Positions 21,353-33,780 of a DNA stretch of 64,000 nucleotides are shown piece after piece. The notes under the pieces are model-generated. The model had not been told where the DNA came from. It was given only the letters and a program-made list of their open reading frames with translations, and did not search any database. The stretch comes from Solanum dulcamara (taxonomy: Eukaryota; Streptophyta; Magnoliopsida; Solanales; Solanaceae): positions 21,607,134 to 21,671,133 of the forward strand of contig NC_077239.1 of assembly GCF_947179165.1 (NCBI RefSeq). The letters run 5' to 3'. The first letter of the stretch is position 1; the number at the start of each line of letters is the position of its first letter. Both the position numbers and the translations under genes were made by a program.

Positions 21353-21374
21353 TTAGTACGTTTGAACGTACTAA
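21353..21374. other. LTR palindrome TTAGTACGTT-TG-AACGTACTAA
   Basis: A perfect 10-bp inverted repeat with a 2-base spacer. Related versions lie at the matching position of every family A and C LTR in the window (about 1040, 44220, 59625, 62070 and 63718), with varying decay. Confidence 0.75.
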
Positions 21375-22966
21375 TTATGTGGACATGCCATGCAATGTAA
21401 ATTATAGGATATAATGATCAAAGAATGTACATAATAAAGAGGATAAGTAAAGTCATGAGAAAAACCATAATGACCAAAGTATTTAAAGGACATAGTTAGA
21501 ATCATAAAAGAACATAAGGAAAGCATACATATGTGGGATAGGAACCATAACCGAGAATAAAATCATGCGAGCTATAACATAGAATCCTATTGTGTCCCCA
21601 TACAATGGAAAAAGGGGAATCTACTTTCCAAGGTAGACTCAATCCTGCTAGACGGGTCATGTATATACGCTATATACATATCACCTAGCTAGGAATAAGG
21701 GAAATCCTATGATGACACATATTTATGATACAAGAGACTTTATATAAGGACGTCATAATCAATCCCCCACCTCAAATCATCATTCAATGATAAGTCAAAT
21801 CCAACGGAATGCATAACGTAGTAATCATACTTAACATATATTATAAAATTGTTCATAAACCTCATAATGCATAGATTATCTCAGTTTTATATCATACTTG
21901 CAATATGAGTATAAGCCTTTCAACGTCACAATGTCACCAATAATGATCCTCTGTCACCTTTATTCATAACATGCATGGAATTCATAAATCAAACAAAATT
22001 GTAATCCATGATCATAATTCATACGTGAATTTAGGGTAAAACTTTAACACTTAATAAATTTAATTAAAATACCATAAAATACTTGAAAATCATTTTACAT
22101 CATAGTTGTGATTCATGTATATAAAGATTGAAAATAACTTCATATATGGGCATCCACAATTCATACCTATAATGACCGTTGATAACAATTAAAAATGTAA
22201 TTGAAGCAACCCAACACAATTCATCAAAATTAGAGTTTAAACATAACAAAATTTCATGAGATTTTTAAGGAAAACCTTGGGACTACATATGTGAAAGGAG
22301 CCTGTGGATAAATTCCCACATACCTTGGAAAAATCGATGTAGAATTGAAGAGGAACCTTGATGAACATGAAACCCTAGCCTGAATTTGTAGGAGAAGCTC
22401 GAGATAGAATTAACAGTCTTTCCTTACCAAAATTTTGAAGGATGAATCAAATACGAGGGGAATTTGAAGAATAGGGTTAATATAAGCATTGAACTTGCCA
22501 TAAATGTGTCTAGGTTCGTTGAACCAAACTTGGGAAAGGACTGAAATAACCTTAATTTAAGACTGAACTTTGGACTTATGGATTAGACTCTACGAGTGGT
22601 CATCCTGCAAATTTTGGAAAAACCCTTTAAAATAATGTCTTTAAAGTATGCATACAACTCATGGTTACGAGTCGTCATCCTGTTGAGTCATTTAGTGTGT
22701 TCTAAGGGTCAGTAAATGTAGGTGTTCAGACCCTGAACTATTAATGGATTCTATGAGTCATAGACTCCTTCACGAGTCATCAAACGACTCATAGACCTAC
22801 ATACATTACTAATCAATTTTTCCGGCCTAAGACTAAATTTCACGAGTTGCTTCTACGACTCATAAAGGTCCCTACTAGTTGTAGACTCACTCGTAATCTT
22901 GGGGACTGCCCAAATTTCCTTGAGTTTACTTTTGTCCAACTTTTTAATTTTTGAGTTCTTATAGTA

Positions 22967-22979
22967 TCTCCCCCTTGAG
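22967..22979 (-). other. Polypurine tract of family A body 2
   Basis: The minus strand reads CTCAAGGGGGAGA immediately before LTR-2. Confidence 0.8.
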
Positions 22980-23767
22980 AACATTTATCCTCGAATGAAA
23001 TCAACATAGCATGAAAATGACATGGGATGAGAAATAGAAACCCAACATGCATACGATGAGACATAGCAAAGCATAAACCATGAGATTTCCCACTTAACAT
23101 AAATCATGACTTTAAAATCAACTTCATGAACACGTTTGCATGTGAAAGACATACTAAAATGAAACGTGAGAGTTTAATCAAAATTTTATGAACAACTTAA
23201 TACCTTAGGATTGGGTGGAAGGAAAGAGATATAGAAAATGATTCATAATGTCCGCTATCGCTTCCCATGTAGCAACTCTCTACTTGTTGGTTTCTCCACA
23301 ACACTTTGACATACACAATCTCTTTATTCCTTAATATTTTTACTTACCGATCTAGATTTTCCGCTGGAACCTCCTCATAAGTCAAATTCTCTTCAAAATT
23401 CACATTCTACAATGGCACAAAAGAGTTTGGATCACCCACAAACTTTCTCAACATAAATACATGAAATACTCGATGAACCATAGCTAATTCGAATGGTGAA
23501 TCTAAGTCATATGCCAATTTACCAATACACTTCACTATCATATAAGGTCCAACATATCTACAACCCAGTTTCCCTTCTAACAAAAAGGTATTCCAACCTT
23601 CATGGGTGAAGCCTTCACATAGATCCAATTATCCGCCTCAAATTCAAGCACTTTTCTTATAATGTCCTTATAGGACTTTTGACGACTTTGAGACGTCTTC
23701 AATATTTATCTTATGATCCTTACTTTTTCCATTGCATCAATTATCAAATCATGACCCATCAACACCT
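22980..23767 (-). pseudogene. Integrase C-terminus and 3' UTR of family A body 2
   Basis: This aligns with 15934-16715 of body 1. An open 73-codon frame (23407-23628) reads LEGKLGCRYVGPYMIVKCIG, LAYDLDSPFELAMVHRVFHV and MLRKFVGDPNS, the integrase tail before the chromodomain-like end. The chromodomain-like part at about 23250-23400 is present but broken. The gene is cut at 23767 by element B and resumes at 39891. Confidence 0.88.
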
Positions 23768-23772
23768 TCTCG
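23768..23772 (+). repeat. Target-site duplication of element B (left)
   Basis: TCTCG, repeated at 39886-39890. Removing B rejoins CTTCTCGCCCACTA, which matches the unoccupied site CATCTCACCCACTA at 16712-16725 of body 1. Confidence 0.9.
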
Positions 23773-26700
23773 TGTCACAACCTCTATCAAGGCCATGATG
23801 GCACCTACTATAACCCCTGAATAGGCAAGCCAAACCAAAGTAAAATCTCAATTCAATTAAGTAATTTTTAACACAAGAAGGCGGATGCTAAAAGAATATT
23901 ACTAAATAAAATTCAAGCCAGGGTATATATATATATATATGTGATACAAGATATACAAAAGGCCCGAGAGTGACCAAAACATAAATTTGACACTAGACAA
24001 AACCCAGACCTGGTGTCACCTATATAGGAGCTACAAAGTAAAATAGTTGACAATATATATAAATATACAATGCGGAATTGACTGTACAAAATAAAAAAAA
24101 CAAGTCAGAGCATCAGAGGGAAGTAGCCAGTATCTGAATGCCGTAAGCTTACAAAAATTCAAATCTGGCGTAGATACAAATTATCAAACGCTCATTGGGG
24201 TAGTTCGAACTAGGAAATGCATTAAAAAGATAAAAAAAAATACAGTATGAGTACCAAAACATGGGGTACTCTGTAGGCATCATAGTCCGACCAAGCTCAA
24301 AAAGAATAAATACATAATAAGCAGCACGATGATTCTAATAATAATAGGAAAGAAGCATAAATTAAAATATTGGAAAAGGGGGGTACGGAAAGATCATCCA
24401 ATAATCAACTAAATCCAACATGTCATATAATCACATCAAAAATCTCAACAAATGTAAACTCATAGTTAAGGCACAACATCCTCCAAAACTATCATGAAGA
24501 GTCTAGAATAATCCTCGAGTTCATAAAAAAAAGGTTCACCCGGAAATCATCCTTCGAGCTCATAAACATCGAAATAATAACCCAGAATATGTATCAATAA
24601 GCTTTCCGAAATTCACACATCGAGCTTATCAAATGAAATAAGGTGTAGCTCAAAATCAGTGAAAGGGGCCGCCCAAAATTATACCTTGAACTCATTAACC
24701 ATGAATTTCAATAAGTATGATACACCGGATTTCCTTAAATTCCTTATATTTATTCATCAATCAAAAGTCCTATTATCATCTTTTACTCTTTCTTTTACAA
24801 ATGGGCTTTTAAGACCGGTGGGGTAAATACGACTAATTGTATGAGAAAAATCACATGACACTCACATGAGACTGTGGTGTACCGAAAGCACAGCCTCAGG
24901 CTCAATATTTCAATATCCTAAGTAACAAAGGCATAAGAATAAGCCATAAATAATATCAAGTAACCAACCTACACAAGTCAAACAAGCGACATCCTAAGTT
25001 CAAATCACACCTAGAAGCAACTTCTAAGGATTCTAAAAGATGTAAACAAGTAAAGATAGCACCTAGACTAAGGCTCTAACGACTAGCACTCAAACTAGCT
25101 ATTAATGATGATCAACAGTCCAAAAGTGATCAAAAGGATATCAACACCTAAATCACCAACCTAATCACAAGTTACAACCAAAAATATATCAATTCCAATA
25201 AAGTCAAGTCTAACAAAAGGAAGACATAACCTACCTCGAAAATGAAACCTCACACAAATGGCTAAACCTAGGCCTTTTCCTTCGGGACCACTACGAACGA
25301 TACCACAAGATCAGATTATCGAAGAACACATCAAAACAAAGTCAACGATACCCATATTACTATATTTTAAAATAGGAGTAAAATAGGGCTAAAATTTAAC
25401 ATTGGGACCTGCACACGAAATTGAAAAACCAACTCTATCACAAGGTCTAAAATAACTCAAAGAATATATGCCCCAAAAATAGGCACGTTTCGAGAAATGA
25501 AATATCTCAACCAACCCCAATAATGTCTTAAACATTGAACAAGAATGATAAAAATTATAGGGAAAAAGGGAAATTTACCTCTAAAGAAGTCTTTTATCCT
25601 AATTATGAATCCACCAATAGATTCCCCTTGAATATTCATGCAACTTAGCCTTTTGAATCACCCAAAGCGCCCAAATATAGAGAGAAACATCTACTTTGGA
25701 AGCTATGGATCAAATCTGAAAAAGAGACCAAAAATAGGCTTATGATGACTCTTAAGTGAACCCTTAATATACAACCTTAAAGAGACAGGCATCGTTTTAG
25801 CAACACCTGGTCGCGTAAGGGACTAGTCGCTTTAGCGATGGGCTGTCGCTTTGGCGACATTCGGCCCCTGGTTTGTTTTGTCTTTAGCAACCTCTTGGCC
25901 GCTTCACCGGCACTCTCTTTAGCCACCACGAGTCGCTTTAGAGATGCCACCTGATCCTTGCTGATGTAAAATGAGCTTGGTATGCCCAATTCTCCGACGG
26001 GGTATTCCGGATTCATTCAAAATAGCATGAGCGCAAATGAGATATACTATCCCACCAAATTAGATATTCCAGACTCAATGTCATATTCAAAATTCTCATA
26101 CGAGGTCATTTTACAAAAGAATGGGTCCCACACCTAAGTGTCATTTTCCATAATAGGTCTTGGGATTAGACTAGAAGCCTTGGGAAGCAAAGAAGTGTCG
26201 TTCAAGATCAAACTCGACATTCCAAAACTAACCATACTATCAGAATTTTTATCCGGTCGATATTTCCAAGAAATTTGACCAAAGTCAGCAATAGGCTAAC
26301 TTTCAAAATCAAAAGCGCCAAATGACTTCAACTCATACCGATTGCTCAATACTCGTGTCGACCATGCTACTAGTCTAATTTGGTCATTCCAGAGCTAATA
26401 GAACCGTCAGAATGTTTTTCTTAGGTTGTTTACTACAAGTTATGACCGAATTAATATTTTCAAGATAAAATGGTTCCAAAACAAGGATATAGGCATAAAA
26501 CCATTTTGAGAAACTCGAGAACTGAACCAAAGGAAATTCTAAACCAATCCTGGCATTTGGAAGCTAATTGCGCTTGTGAAATATTCATCTGAGCACGTTT
26601 ACTAAAAAGTTGACTGAAGTCAAACTTGGAGAAAATATCAAAGTTGAAACGCCTATCGCACAAACTCAAAAACCCAAACCAACCTTCATTATAGACCAAA

Positions 26701-26936
26701 ATGACCTTTCCAAAGAAGATGGAACTGACATAATCATCATTCGATTAAAGAATCTCCGAAGGTTGATTCAAGTAAATTCTTTCAAGTCTTAAACTTCAAT
26801 TTTGACCAAAACTCCAAAAATACTTAACTGAACACTTTTTGGGAGCATTCCAACCATCCCAACGTCACATATGAGCTATAAAAAAGTTACGGGAAGGGGT
26901 AAAGTAAAAAATATATGCAAAAGCACAAAAACGACT
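23773..26936 (-). repeat. 3' LTR of element B
   Basis: The sequence starts TGTCACAACC after the target duplication and aligns with 36711-39885 throughout. The opposite end lacks the terminal TGACCTCCAAGG-type block and the first bases of the body; a deletion of about 60 bases joins GCACAAAAACGA to CTTTCATCCTC near 26936. A short AT microsatellite lies at about 23922-23941. A GC-richer cluster of TCGCTTTAGCGA-like motifs lies at 25793-25950. Confidence 0.9.
25793..25950. other. Cluster of TCGCTTTAGCGA-like dyad motifs (3' LTR B)
   Basis: Roughly seven degenerate copies of a 12-base dyad, such as GTCGCTTTAGCGATGG and GTCGCTTTGGCGAC, occur 17-25 bases apart in an otherwise AT-rich LTR. The matching cluster in the 5' LTR is at 38752-38875 and includes the perfect palindrome TCGCTTAAGCGA. 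Confidence 0.65.
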
Positions 26937-28369
26937 TTCATCCTCAATAGTCAAAAAAGAAAGGTACCTAATAGCTCACAAAGGTGAGGATATTGGGTCC
27001 GCATATCTTGTTCGGTCTCTCAAATGGGCTTCTCGATAGGACTTTTCTTCTACAAGACCTTCACCAATAGAATCTCTTTAGACCTCAACTTCTTAACCCG
27101 CCTATCCAAAACAGCCATAGGCTCTTCCTTAAAGGCTAAGGACACATCAAACTAAAACTAATTCAACTGAAGCACGTTAGACTCATCTAGAATGTACGCT
27201 ATAGCATAGAAACATGGAACATAGGGTGAACACCTAAAAGTGTTGGGGGCAAGGCCAACTTATAAGCTACTTCCCCAACCCATCTCAAGATCTCAAAAGG
27301 AACGATGCACCTGGGGATAAGCTTAACCTTCCTCTAGAATCTCATTACTCCTTATGTGCGACACTCGTAGGAATACTCGATCTCCAACCATGAACTCCAA
27401 AGGCTGAACCCTGCTATCGGCATAACTCCTTTGCCTACTCTGGGAAATACGGCACCTCTCCTGGATCATACGAACTCTATCCATCAAGTTACGCAACAAA
27501 TCAATGCCCCAAGGCCTATCCTTAAAAGAATCAAACTAGCTTATTGGAGAACGACATCTTCTACCATATAATGCCTCAAAAGGTTATATATCGATGCTCG
27601 AATAGTAGATATTATTATATGTGAACTCTGCAAAAGCGCAGGACTGATCCTATTGACCCCCTTAAATCAATAACACAGGCCCGTAGAATGTCCTCCAAGA
27701 CCTGAATAGTCCTTTCTTACTAACAATCAGTCTGGGGTGGACGGCTATGGTAAGCTCAACTCAAGTACCTAACCCTCTCTAAATAGACCCCCATAAATGA
27801 GAAGTGAACTGAGTACCATGATCTGAAGTGATAGACACTTTCAACCCTATCTAATCGGACAACCTTTTGTATGTAAATATAAGCCAACCTCTGCAAACTG
27901 TAGTTAGTCTTTGGATGTAAATATAAGCCAACCTCTGTAAACTGTAGTTAGTCTGCACCGGTAAGAAGTCAACAGACTTGTTCAATCAATCTATGATGAC
28001 CCAACAAAATCAAAACCTAGAGAGGTATTTCTAGGCCCTCTACAAAATCCATAGCAATCCTCACCCTCTTCCACTCTGGGATAAGTAGTCGCTGGGTCAA
28101 ACCATGTGGCCTCTGATACTTGAACTTAATCTGCTAACAGTTCAAGCACCTAGCTAATAAATCTAAAATGTTCCGCTTTATTCCACACCAGTGATAATGT
28201 GGTCGTAGGTCACAATACACCTTCACCGCACCAGATTGAATAAAATATCTTAAATAATGAGCCTCCTCAAGGATGATCCTAACTAAATCTCCAACTCTAG
28301 GAACATTGATACAACCCTAAATCCTAAAAATTCCCTCAAAATCTAAGGCCGCTTTCCTATCCTTACCAC
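26937..28369 (-). pseudogene. Integrase-end unit 1 of element B
   Basis: This is a diverged copy of 29313-30667 and of 31633-33020. On the minus strand it reads pieces of the integrase zinc region, core and C-terminus (the AILDRRV / LRSK block before the LTR), all with frequent stops. It starts with the integrase tail next to an LTR U3 piece and ends, near 28369, by running into another U3 piece. It is the outermost of the three tandem copies. Confidence 0.8.
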
Positions 28370-29312
28370 TGGCACCAAATCTTTGCTGCTACAAAATAAG
28401 CTTCGCATGCCCAATTCTACGATGGACTATTCCATACTCTATAGGAATCCCGAGCGCGCAAACGAGATATACTATCCAACCAAATTCGATATTCCATACT
28501 CAATGTCGCAATCAAAATTCCAATGCAAGGTCATTTTACCAATAAATGGGTCCCACACCTAAGTGCTATTTTCCATAACAGGTCTTGAGATTATACCAGA
28601 AGCCTTAGAAAGTGAACGGAGGATCGTTCTAGACCAAACTCGATATTCCAAAACTAACCGCACCATCAGAATATTTATCTAGGCAAGATTCTCAAGAATG
28701 TTGACCAAAGTGAGTGATAGGCTAACTTTCAAAGTAAAAAGCCCCAATTGGCTTCAAACTCGTACCAATCTCCTCGATACTCATGCCGACCATGCTACTA
28801 GCTCAATTTGTCCATACAAGAGATAATGGAACCATCAATAATTTATTGTGAGGTCGTTTATTATAAGTTATAAGTAATCTATTAAAGTTATAAAGGTTTC
28901 ACAATAAGGACATAGGAATAAAATCTGTTTGAGCAACTCGAGAACTGAACCAAAGGTCATCCTAAACTAATCCTGGCATTCGCTGGTTAAATTTTCATCC
29001 CAACGCATTTACTAAATATGTTGACTGAAGTCAAACTTGGCAAAAACTTCAAAGTTGAAATGCCTAATTGCACAATCTCAAAACGAAGACTCTAAAAACC
29101 AAACTAACCTTCCAAAGATGATGGAACTAACAAAATCGTCATTCAACATTAGAATCTACGAAGGTTGACTCAAGAATGGCCACACTTCCTAAAAACTCAG
29201 TAGAACACTTTTAGGGAGTCTACCAACTATCCCAACATCACATATGAGCAATAAAAAGCTATGGAAAGGGGTTGGTAAAAATATGCAAAAGCACGAAAAT
29301 CACTTTGGAGGT
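28370..29312 (-). repeat. Partial LTR B (U3 side), tandem unit 2
   Basis: This aligns with 25950-26936 and 38870-39885, that is, only the first 950-1000 bases of the LTR in its own orientation. It starts near GGCACCAAATC and shares the CTTCGCATGCCCAATTCT variant with unit 3, where the outer LTRs have CTTGG. It is not flanked by a target duplication, so it is not a separate insertion. Confidence 0.85.
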
Positions 29313-30667
29313 CATAATAACATCCACTACTAAAAGGACTTTCATCCTCAAAGGTCAAGGAACAAAGGTATCTAGTACCTCAAAAAGGTGAGGATATCGG
29401 GTCCGCATGTCCTACTCATTCTCCCAAGTCTACTCCTCAATGGGACAATTCTTCCATAGGAGCTTCACCAATGGAATATACTTAGACCTCAACTTTCTAA
29501 CTCGTCTGTCCAAAATAGCCACAGGCTCCTCTTTGAAGGCTAAAGACTCATCAAACTGAAATGAATCCCACTGAAGAATGTGAGACTCATCTAGAACGTA
29601 TGCAACATAGAAAAATGGAACACAAGGTGAACACATGAAAGTGCTGGAGGCAAGGCCAACTCATAAGTTACTTCCCCAACATATTTCAAGATCTCAAAAC
29701 AACCGATAAACGTAGGGCTAAGCTTACCCTTTCTCCTGAATCTCATCACGCCCTTTATATGTGACACTCACAGAAATACTCGGTCTCCAATCATAAACTC
29801 CGAAGGACAAACCCTGCCATCGGCATAACTCTTTCACCTACACTGAGTAGTACGGTGCCTCTCTTGGATCTCACAAACTCTATCCATCAAGGCATGTTAC
29901 AAATTGATACCCCAAGTCCTATCCTCAAAACCATCAAACCATCATGCTGGGGAACGACATCTCCGACCATACAATGCCTCAAAAGGTGACATCTTGATGC
30001 TAGAATGGTAGTTATTATTATATGTGAATTCTTCTAAAGCCAAGGACGAATCCAACTAACCCAGGATGAATAACTAAGACCCGTAGCATGTCCTCTAAGA
30101 CTTGAATAGTTCTTTTTGCTTGATAATCAGTCAGGGGATGGAAGTTTATGTTGAGCTCAACTCAGGTACCCAACTATCTGTAAATACACCCCAAGTAATG
30201 TGAAGTGAATTGAGTACCACGATCTAAAATGATATACACTTGCACCCTATGCAATCAGACCATATCTCAGATGTAAATATGAACCAACCTCTAAGAAGTA
30301 TAGTTAGTCAATCAATCTATGATGAACCAAATAGAATAAAAACCTCGGGAGGTAAGTGCTACACCCACTACAAAATCCATAGCTATTTTCTCCTGCCTCC
30401 ACTTTGGGATAGGTAGTTGCTGGGTCAAACCACCTAGCCTATGATGCTCGAACTTAACTTGCTGACAGTTTAAGTACCTAGCCACAAAACCTATAATTTA
30501 ATGCTTTATTCCACACCATCGATAATGTTATCATTTTTAATGATACATCTTCTTCGCAAAGGAAAGAATTGAATATCTAGAACAATGAGCCTCCTCAAGG
30601 ATGAGCCTCACTAAATCTCCAACTCTAGGAACAAAGATGGAACCCTTAATCCTCAAAACGCCCTCTA
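29313..30667 (-). pseudogene. Integrase-end unit 2 of element B
   Basis: A second diverged copy of the integrase C-terminal half. An open 68-codon frame (29430-29636) reads HILQWDSFQFDESLAFKEEP then VAILDRRVRKLRSKYIPLVK, the chromodomain-like end typical of this lineage. The remainder, covering the integrase core and zinc region, is broken. It ends at about 30667, some 50 bases earlier than unit 1 does relative to the body sequence, so the two junctions are not identical. Confidence 0.85.
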
Positions 30668-31632
30668 GATGTAAAATGAGCTTCGCATGCCCAATTCTCT
30701 GACTACGAGTTCCAGATTCGTTCAGAATCCAGTGCGCGCAAATGAGATATTTTATCCAACCAAATTTGATGTTCCATACATAATTTCGCATTCAAAATTT
30801 CCCAAACAAGGTCATTTTTTCAAAAAGTAGGTCCCACTCCTAAGTGCCATGTTCCACAATTGGTCATTCTAGAAAAAACTCTAATTTTCGGAACTAACTA
30901 GACTGTCAGAATTTTTATTCGGGCTGGACTTCCAAGAATATTGACCAAATTCAGCGATAGGCTAACTTTCAAAGTCAAAAGCGACAAATGGCTTCAAACT
31001 CTTACCAATTACCTCAATAATAGTACCGACCATGTTAGTAGCCTAATATGGCAATCCCAAAGATTATAGAATCGTCAGAATTTTTTTTGAGGTTCGTTTA
31101 CTATAAGTTCTTATTGAAGTAATCTTTTTAAGTTATAAAGGTTCCAAAACAAAGACATGGTCATAAAACCATTTTGAAGAACTCTGGAACCGGATCAAAG
31201 GTCATTCTAAACTAATCTTGGCATTTAGGATCTTATCGCATTGAAGAAATTTTCATTCGACTGCATTTTTGAAAAATTTTGACTGAAGTCAAACTTGGCA
31301 AAAACTTCAAAGTTAAAATGCCTAATCACACATTCTCAAAAAAAAGACTCTAAAACCAAAATCAACCTTCCTTCTAGACCAAAATGATCCTTCCAAAGCT
31401 GACAAAACTGACAGAATTGTCATTCGACATTAGAATGTACGAAGGTTGACTCAAGTAAATTCTTTTAAGTCTTAAACTTCAAGAATGGCCAAAATTCCTA
31501 AAAACTCAATCAAACACTTTTAGAGAGCATGCCAACAATCCTAAAATCACATATGAGGTATAAAAAAGTTATGGGAAGGGATAAAGTAGTAAAAATATAC
31601 AAAAGAATGAAAATGACCTTAGATGTCATTAC
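30668..31632 (-). repeat. Partial LTR B (U3 side), tandem unit 3
   Basis: This aligns with the same 950-1000 bases of LTR U3 as the piece at 28370-29312. It starts at GATGTAAAATGAGC, fused to integrase sequence ending CTCTAGA, and ends in the LTR terminus (GTCATTACA) next to the true integrase gene. Confidence 0.85.
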
Positions 31633-33020
31633 AACATCCACTACTAAAAGGACTTTCAACCTCAAAAATCAAGGAAGAAAGGTACCTGGTAGCTCAAAGA
31701 GGTGAGGATATTGAGTCCATATGTCCAGCTCGATCTCTCAAGTTGCCTCCTCGACTGGGTGATTCCTCCATATGACTTTACCAATGAATTCTCGTTAGAC
31801 ATCAACCTACTAAACCTCCTGTCCAAAATAGCCACAGACTCCTCCTCGAAGGCTGAGGACTTATCAAACTTAATCGAATCCCACTGAAGCACGTGAGACT
31901 CCTCTTGAATGTACTATCGCAGTATAGAAACATGGAAAACATGGTGAACACGAGAAAGTGCTGGGGGAAAGGCCAACTCATAAGCTACTTCCCCAACCCA
32001 TCTCAAGATCTCAAAAGGATCGATGAACCTGGAGCTAAGATTACCCTTTCTCCCGAATCTCACATGCCCTTCTTGTGCGATACTCACAGAAATACTCGGT
32101 CACCAACCATTAACTCCAAAGGCAAAACCCTGCGATCGTCATAACTCTTTTGCCTACTTTGGGTAGTACAGTGCCTCTCCTAGATCATACGAACCCTCTC
32201 CATCAAATAACACAACAAATCAATGCCCCTAGGCCTAACCTTAAAAGATTCAAACCAGCCTATTGGGGAACGACATCTCCTAGCATACAATGCCTCAAAT
32301 AATCCCATCTTGATGCATGAATAGTAGCTATGATTATATGTGAACTCTGCCAAAGCCAAAGACTAATCCCACTGAACCTCATAATAATTAACACAGTCAT
32401 GTAGCATGTCCTCCAAGAACTAAATAGTCCTTTCTGACCGGCCATAAGTCTATGGGTGGAAGTTGTGCTGAGCTCGACTCAGGGGCCAAACTCTCTCTAA
32501 ATAGACCCCTAGAAATATGAACTAAATTAAGTACCACAATTTGAAATGATAGACACTTGTACCCCATGCATTTGGATCACCTATCGGATATAAATATGAA
32601 CCAACCTCTATGAGGTGTATTTAGACCGGATAAGTAAGAAGTGAGCATACTTTGTAAATTGATCTATGATGACCCGAATAGAATCAAAACCTAAGGAGGA
32701 CGTGGTAGACCCACTACAAAATCCATAGCTATCCTCTCGTACTTCTACTCTGGATAGGTAGTCGCTGGGTCAAACCACTTGGCCTCTGATACTCGAACTT
32801 AACTTGTAGACAGTTCAAGCACCTAGCCACTAAAGCTCTAATATTCCACTTCATTCCACACCACTGATAACTCTATCATAGGTCATGATATATCTTTTCC
32901 ACACAAAAATGAATGGAATATCTAGAGCAATGAGCCTCTTCAAGGATCAGCCTGACTAAATATCGATCTCTAAGAACACAGACACAACCCTCAATCCTCA
33001 AAATGCTCTCCAGAGCTAAG
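31633..33020 (-). pseudogene. Integrase of element B
   Basis: This copy is continuous with RNase H and RT, so it is the original one. The minus strand shows the core end YGRSERTI with its catalytic Glu retained, ALYARRCRSPIGWFE, the block AYELAFPPALSRVHHVFHV, and the tail LQWDSIKFDKSSAFEEESVA followed by ILDRRFSRLMSNENSLVKS. Many stops interrupt it. The largest open frame near the core (32260-32445) is partly in the wrong phase. Confidence 0.87.
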
Positions 33021-33780
33021 GTCACCTTGACAACCTCTCCACTAAATACCTAATCATGAATTTCCCTCAGATATGGGTTCTCAAACTGATGTGCCTGAAC
33101 CTGCTCCATCAAGAAAGACCTAGCGTCTACACAAGCAAGTACCCTACATGGCTCAGAAATATCTATACAAACAATCTGTTAGCTAAGAACTGAATGTCCA
33201 AATCGAAAGGATGCTTCTCAACTAATAAGAATGCCAAATTCCCAATACTTACCACCTTTTGGCTTAAAACATCTGCTACAACGTTTGCCTTCTGTGGGTG
33301 ATAGAGAATAGTGACGTCATAGTCCTTCAGCAGAACCAACTACCTACGCCATCTCAAATTAAGGTCTTTCTGGATGAATATGTATTGAAGACTATGGTAG
33401 TTTGTGTAGATCTCACAATGGGCTCCATACATTTAATGCATCAAAATCTTCAATATAAAGACTACCATTGACAACTCTAAATCATATGTGGGGTAGTTCT
33501 GCTCATGCACCTTCAGGTGCCTGGAAGAATATGCAATAACTCTACACTATTGCATCAGAATGCAACCCAAGCCAACACCTAAAGAATCATATTACACTAT
33601 CCTCGGTAGGAAGAGTAAGTATCAGAGCTGAAGTCAATAAGGCTTTGACCTTTAGGAAGCTCGCCTCATACTCGTTAGACCACTAAAAAGGAAGATTCTT
33701 TTGAGTCAATCTGGTCAAAAGCATTGCAATAGAAAAGAACCCTTCTGCCGAATCTACCATAATAGCATTCTTCGACACCA
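33021..33780 (-). pseudogene. RNase H of element B
   Basis: Fragments on the minus strand correspond to the gypsy RNase H: a CDAS-equivalent region near 33560-33600, the [19 protein letters not shown] stretch near 33490-33540 and an ADVLSR-like end near 33270-33300. No long open frame remains, so the boundaries are approximate. Confidence 0.7.

Larger units (their letters stand above)
20864..22966 (-). repeat. Family A LTR-2 (middle LTR, full length)
   Basis: This LTR of about 2.1 kb is shared by two bodies. Its low-coordinate end (TGTCA on plus, TGACA on minus) borders the primer site of body 1. Its high-coordinate end borders the polypurine tract of body 2. It aligns with LTR-3, which lacks about 180 bases relative to 21735-21890. 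It contains a 78-bp tandem duplication, a 21-bp duplication, a 10-bp-arm palindrome and a cluster of TACGAGTC-type dyads at 22588-22890. Confidence 0.9.

Noticed and set aside
25793..25950. GC-richer block considered as a possible CpG island or gene start
   Set aside because: It recurs in the other LTR of the same element and consists of spaced dyad motifs; no gene follows.
28370..31632. Partial LTR B pieces considered as separate solo-LTR insertions
   Set aside because: They lack one LTR end and any target duplication, and each is fused to integrase sequence in the same order, so a tandem duplication fits better.
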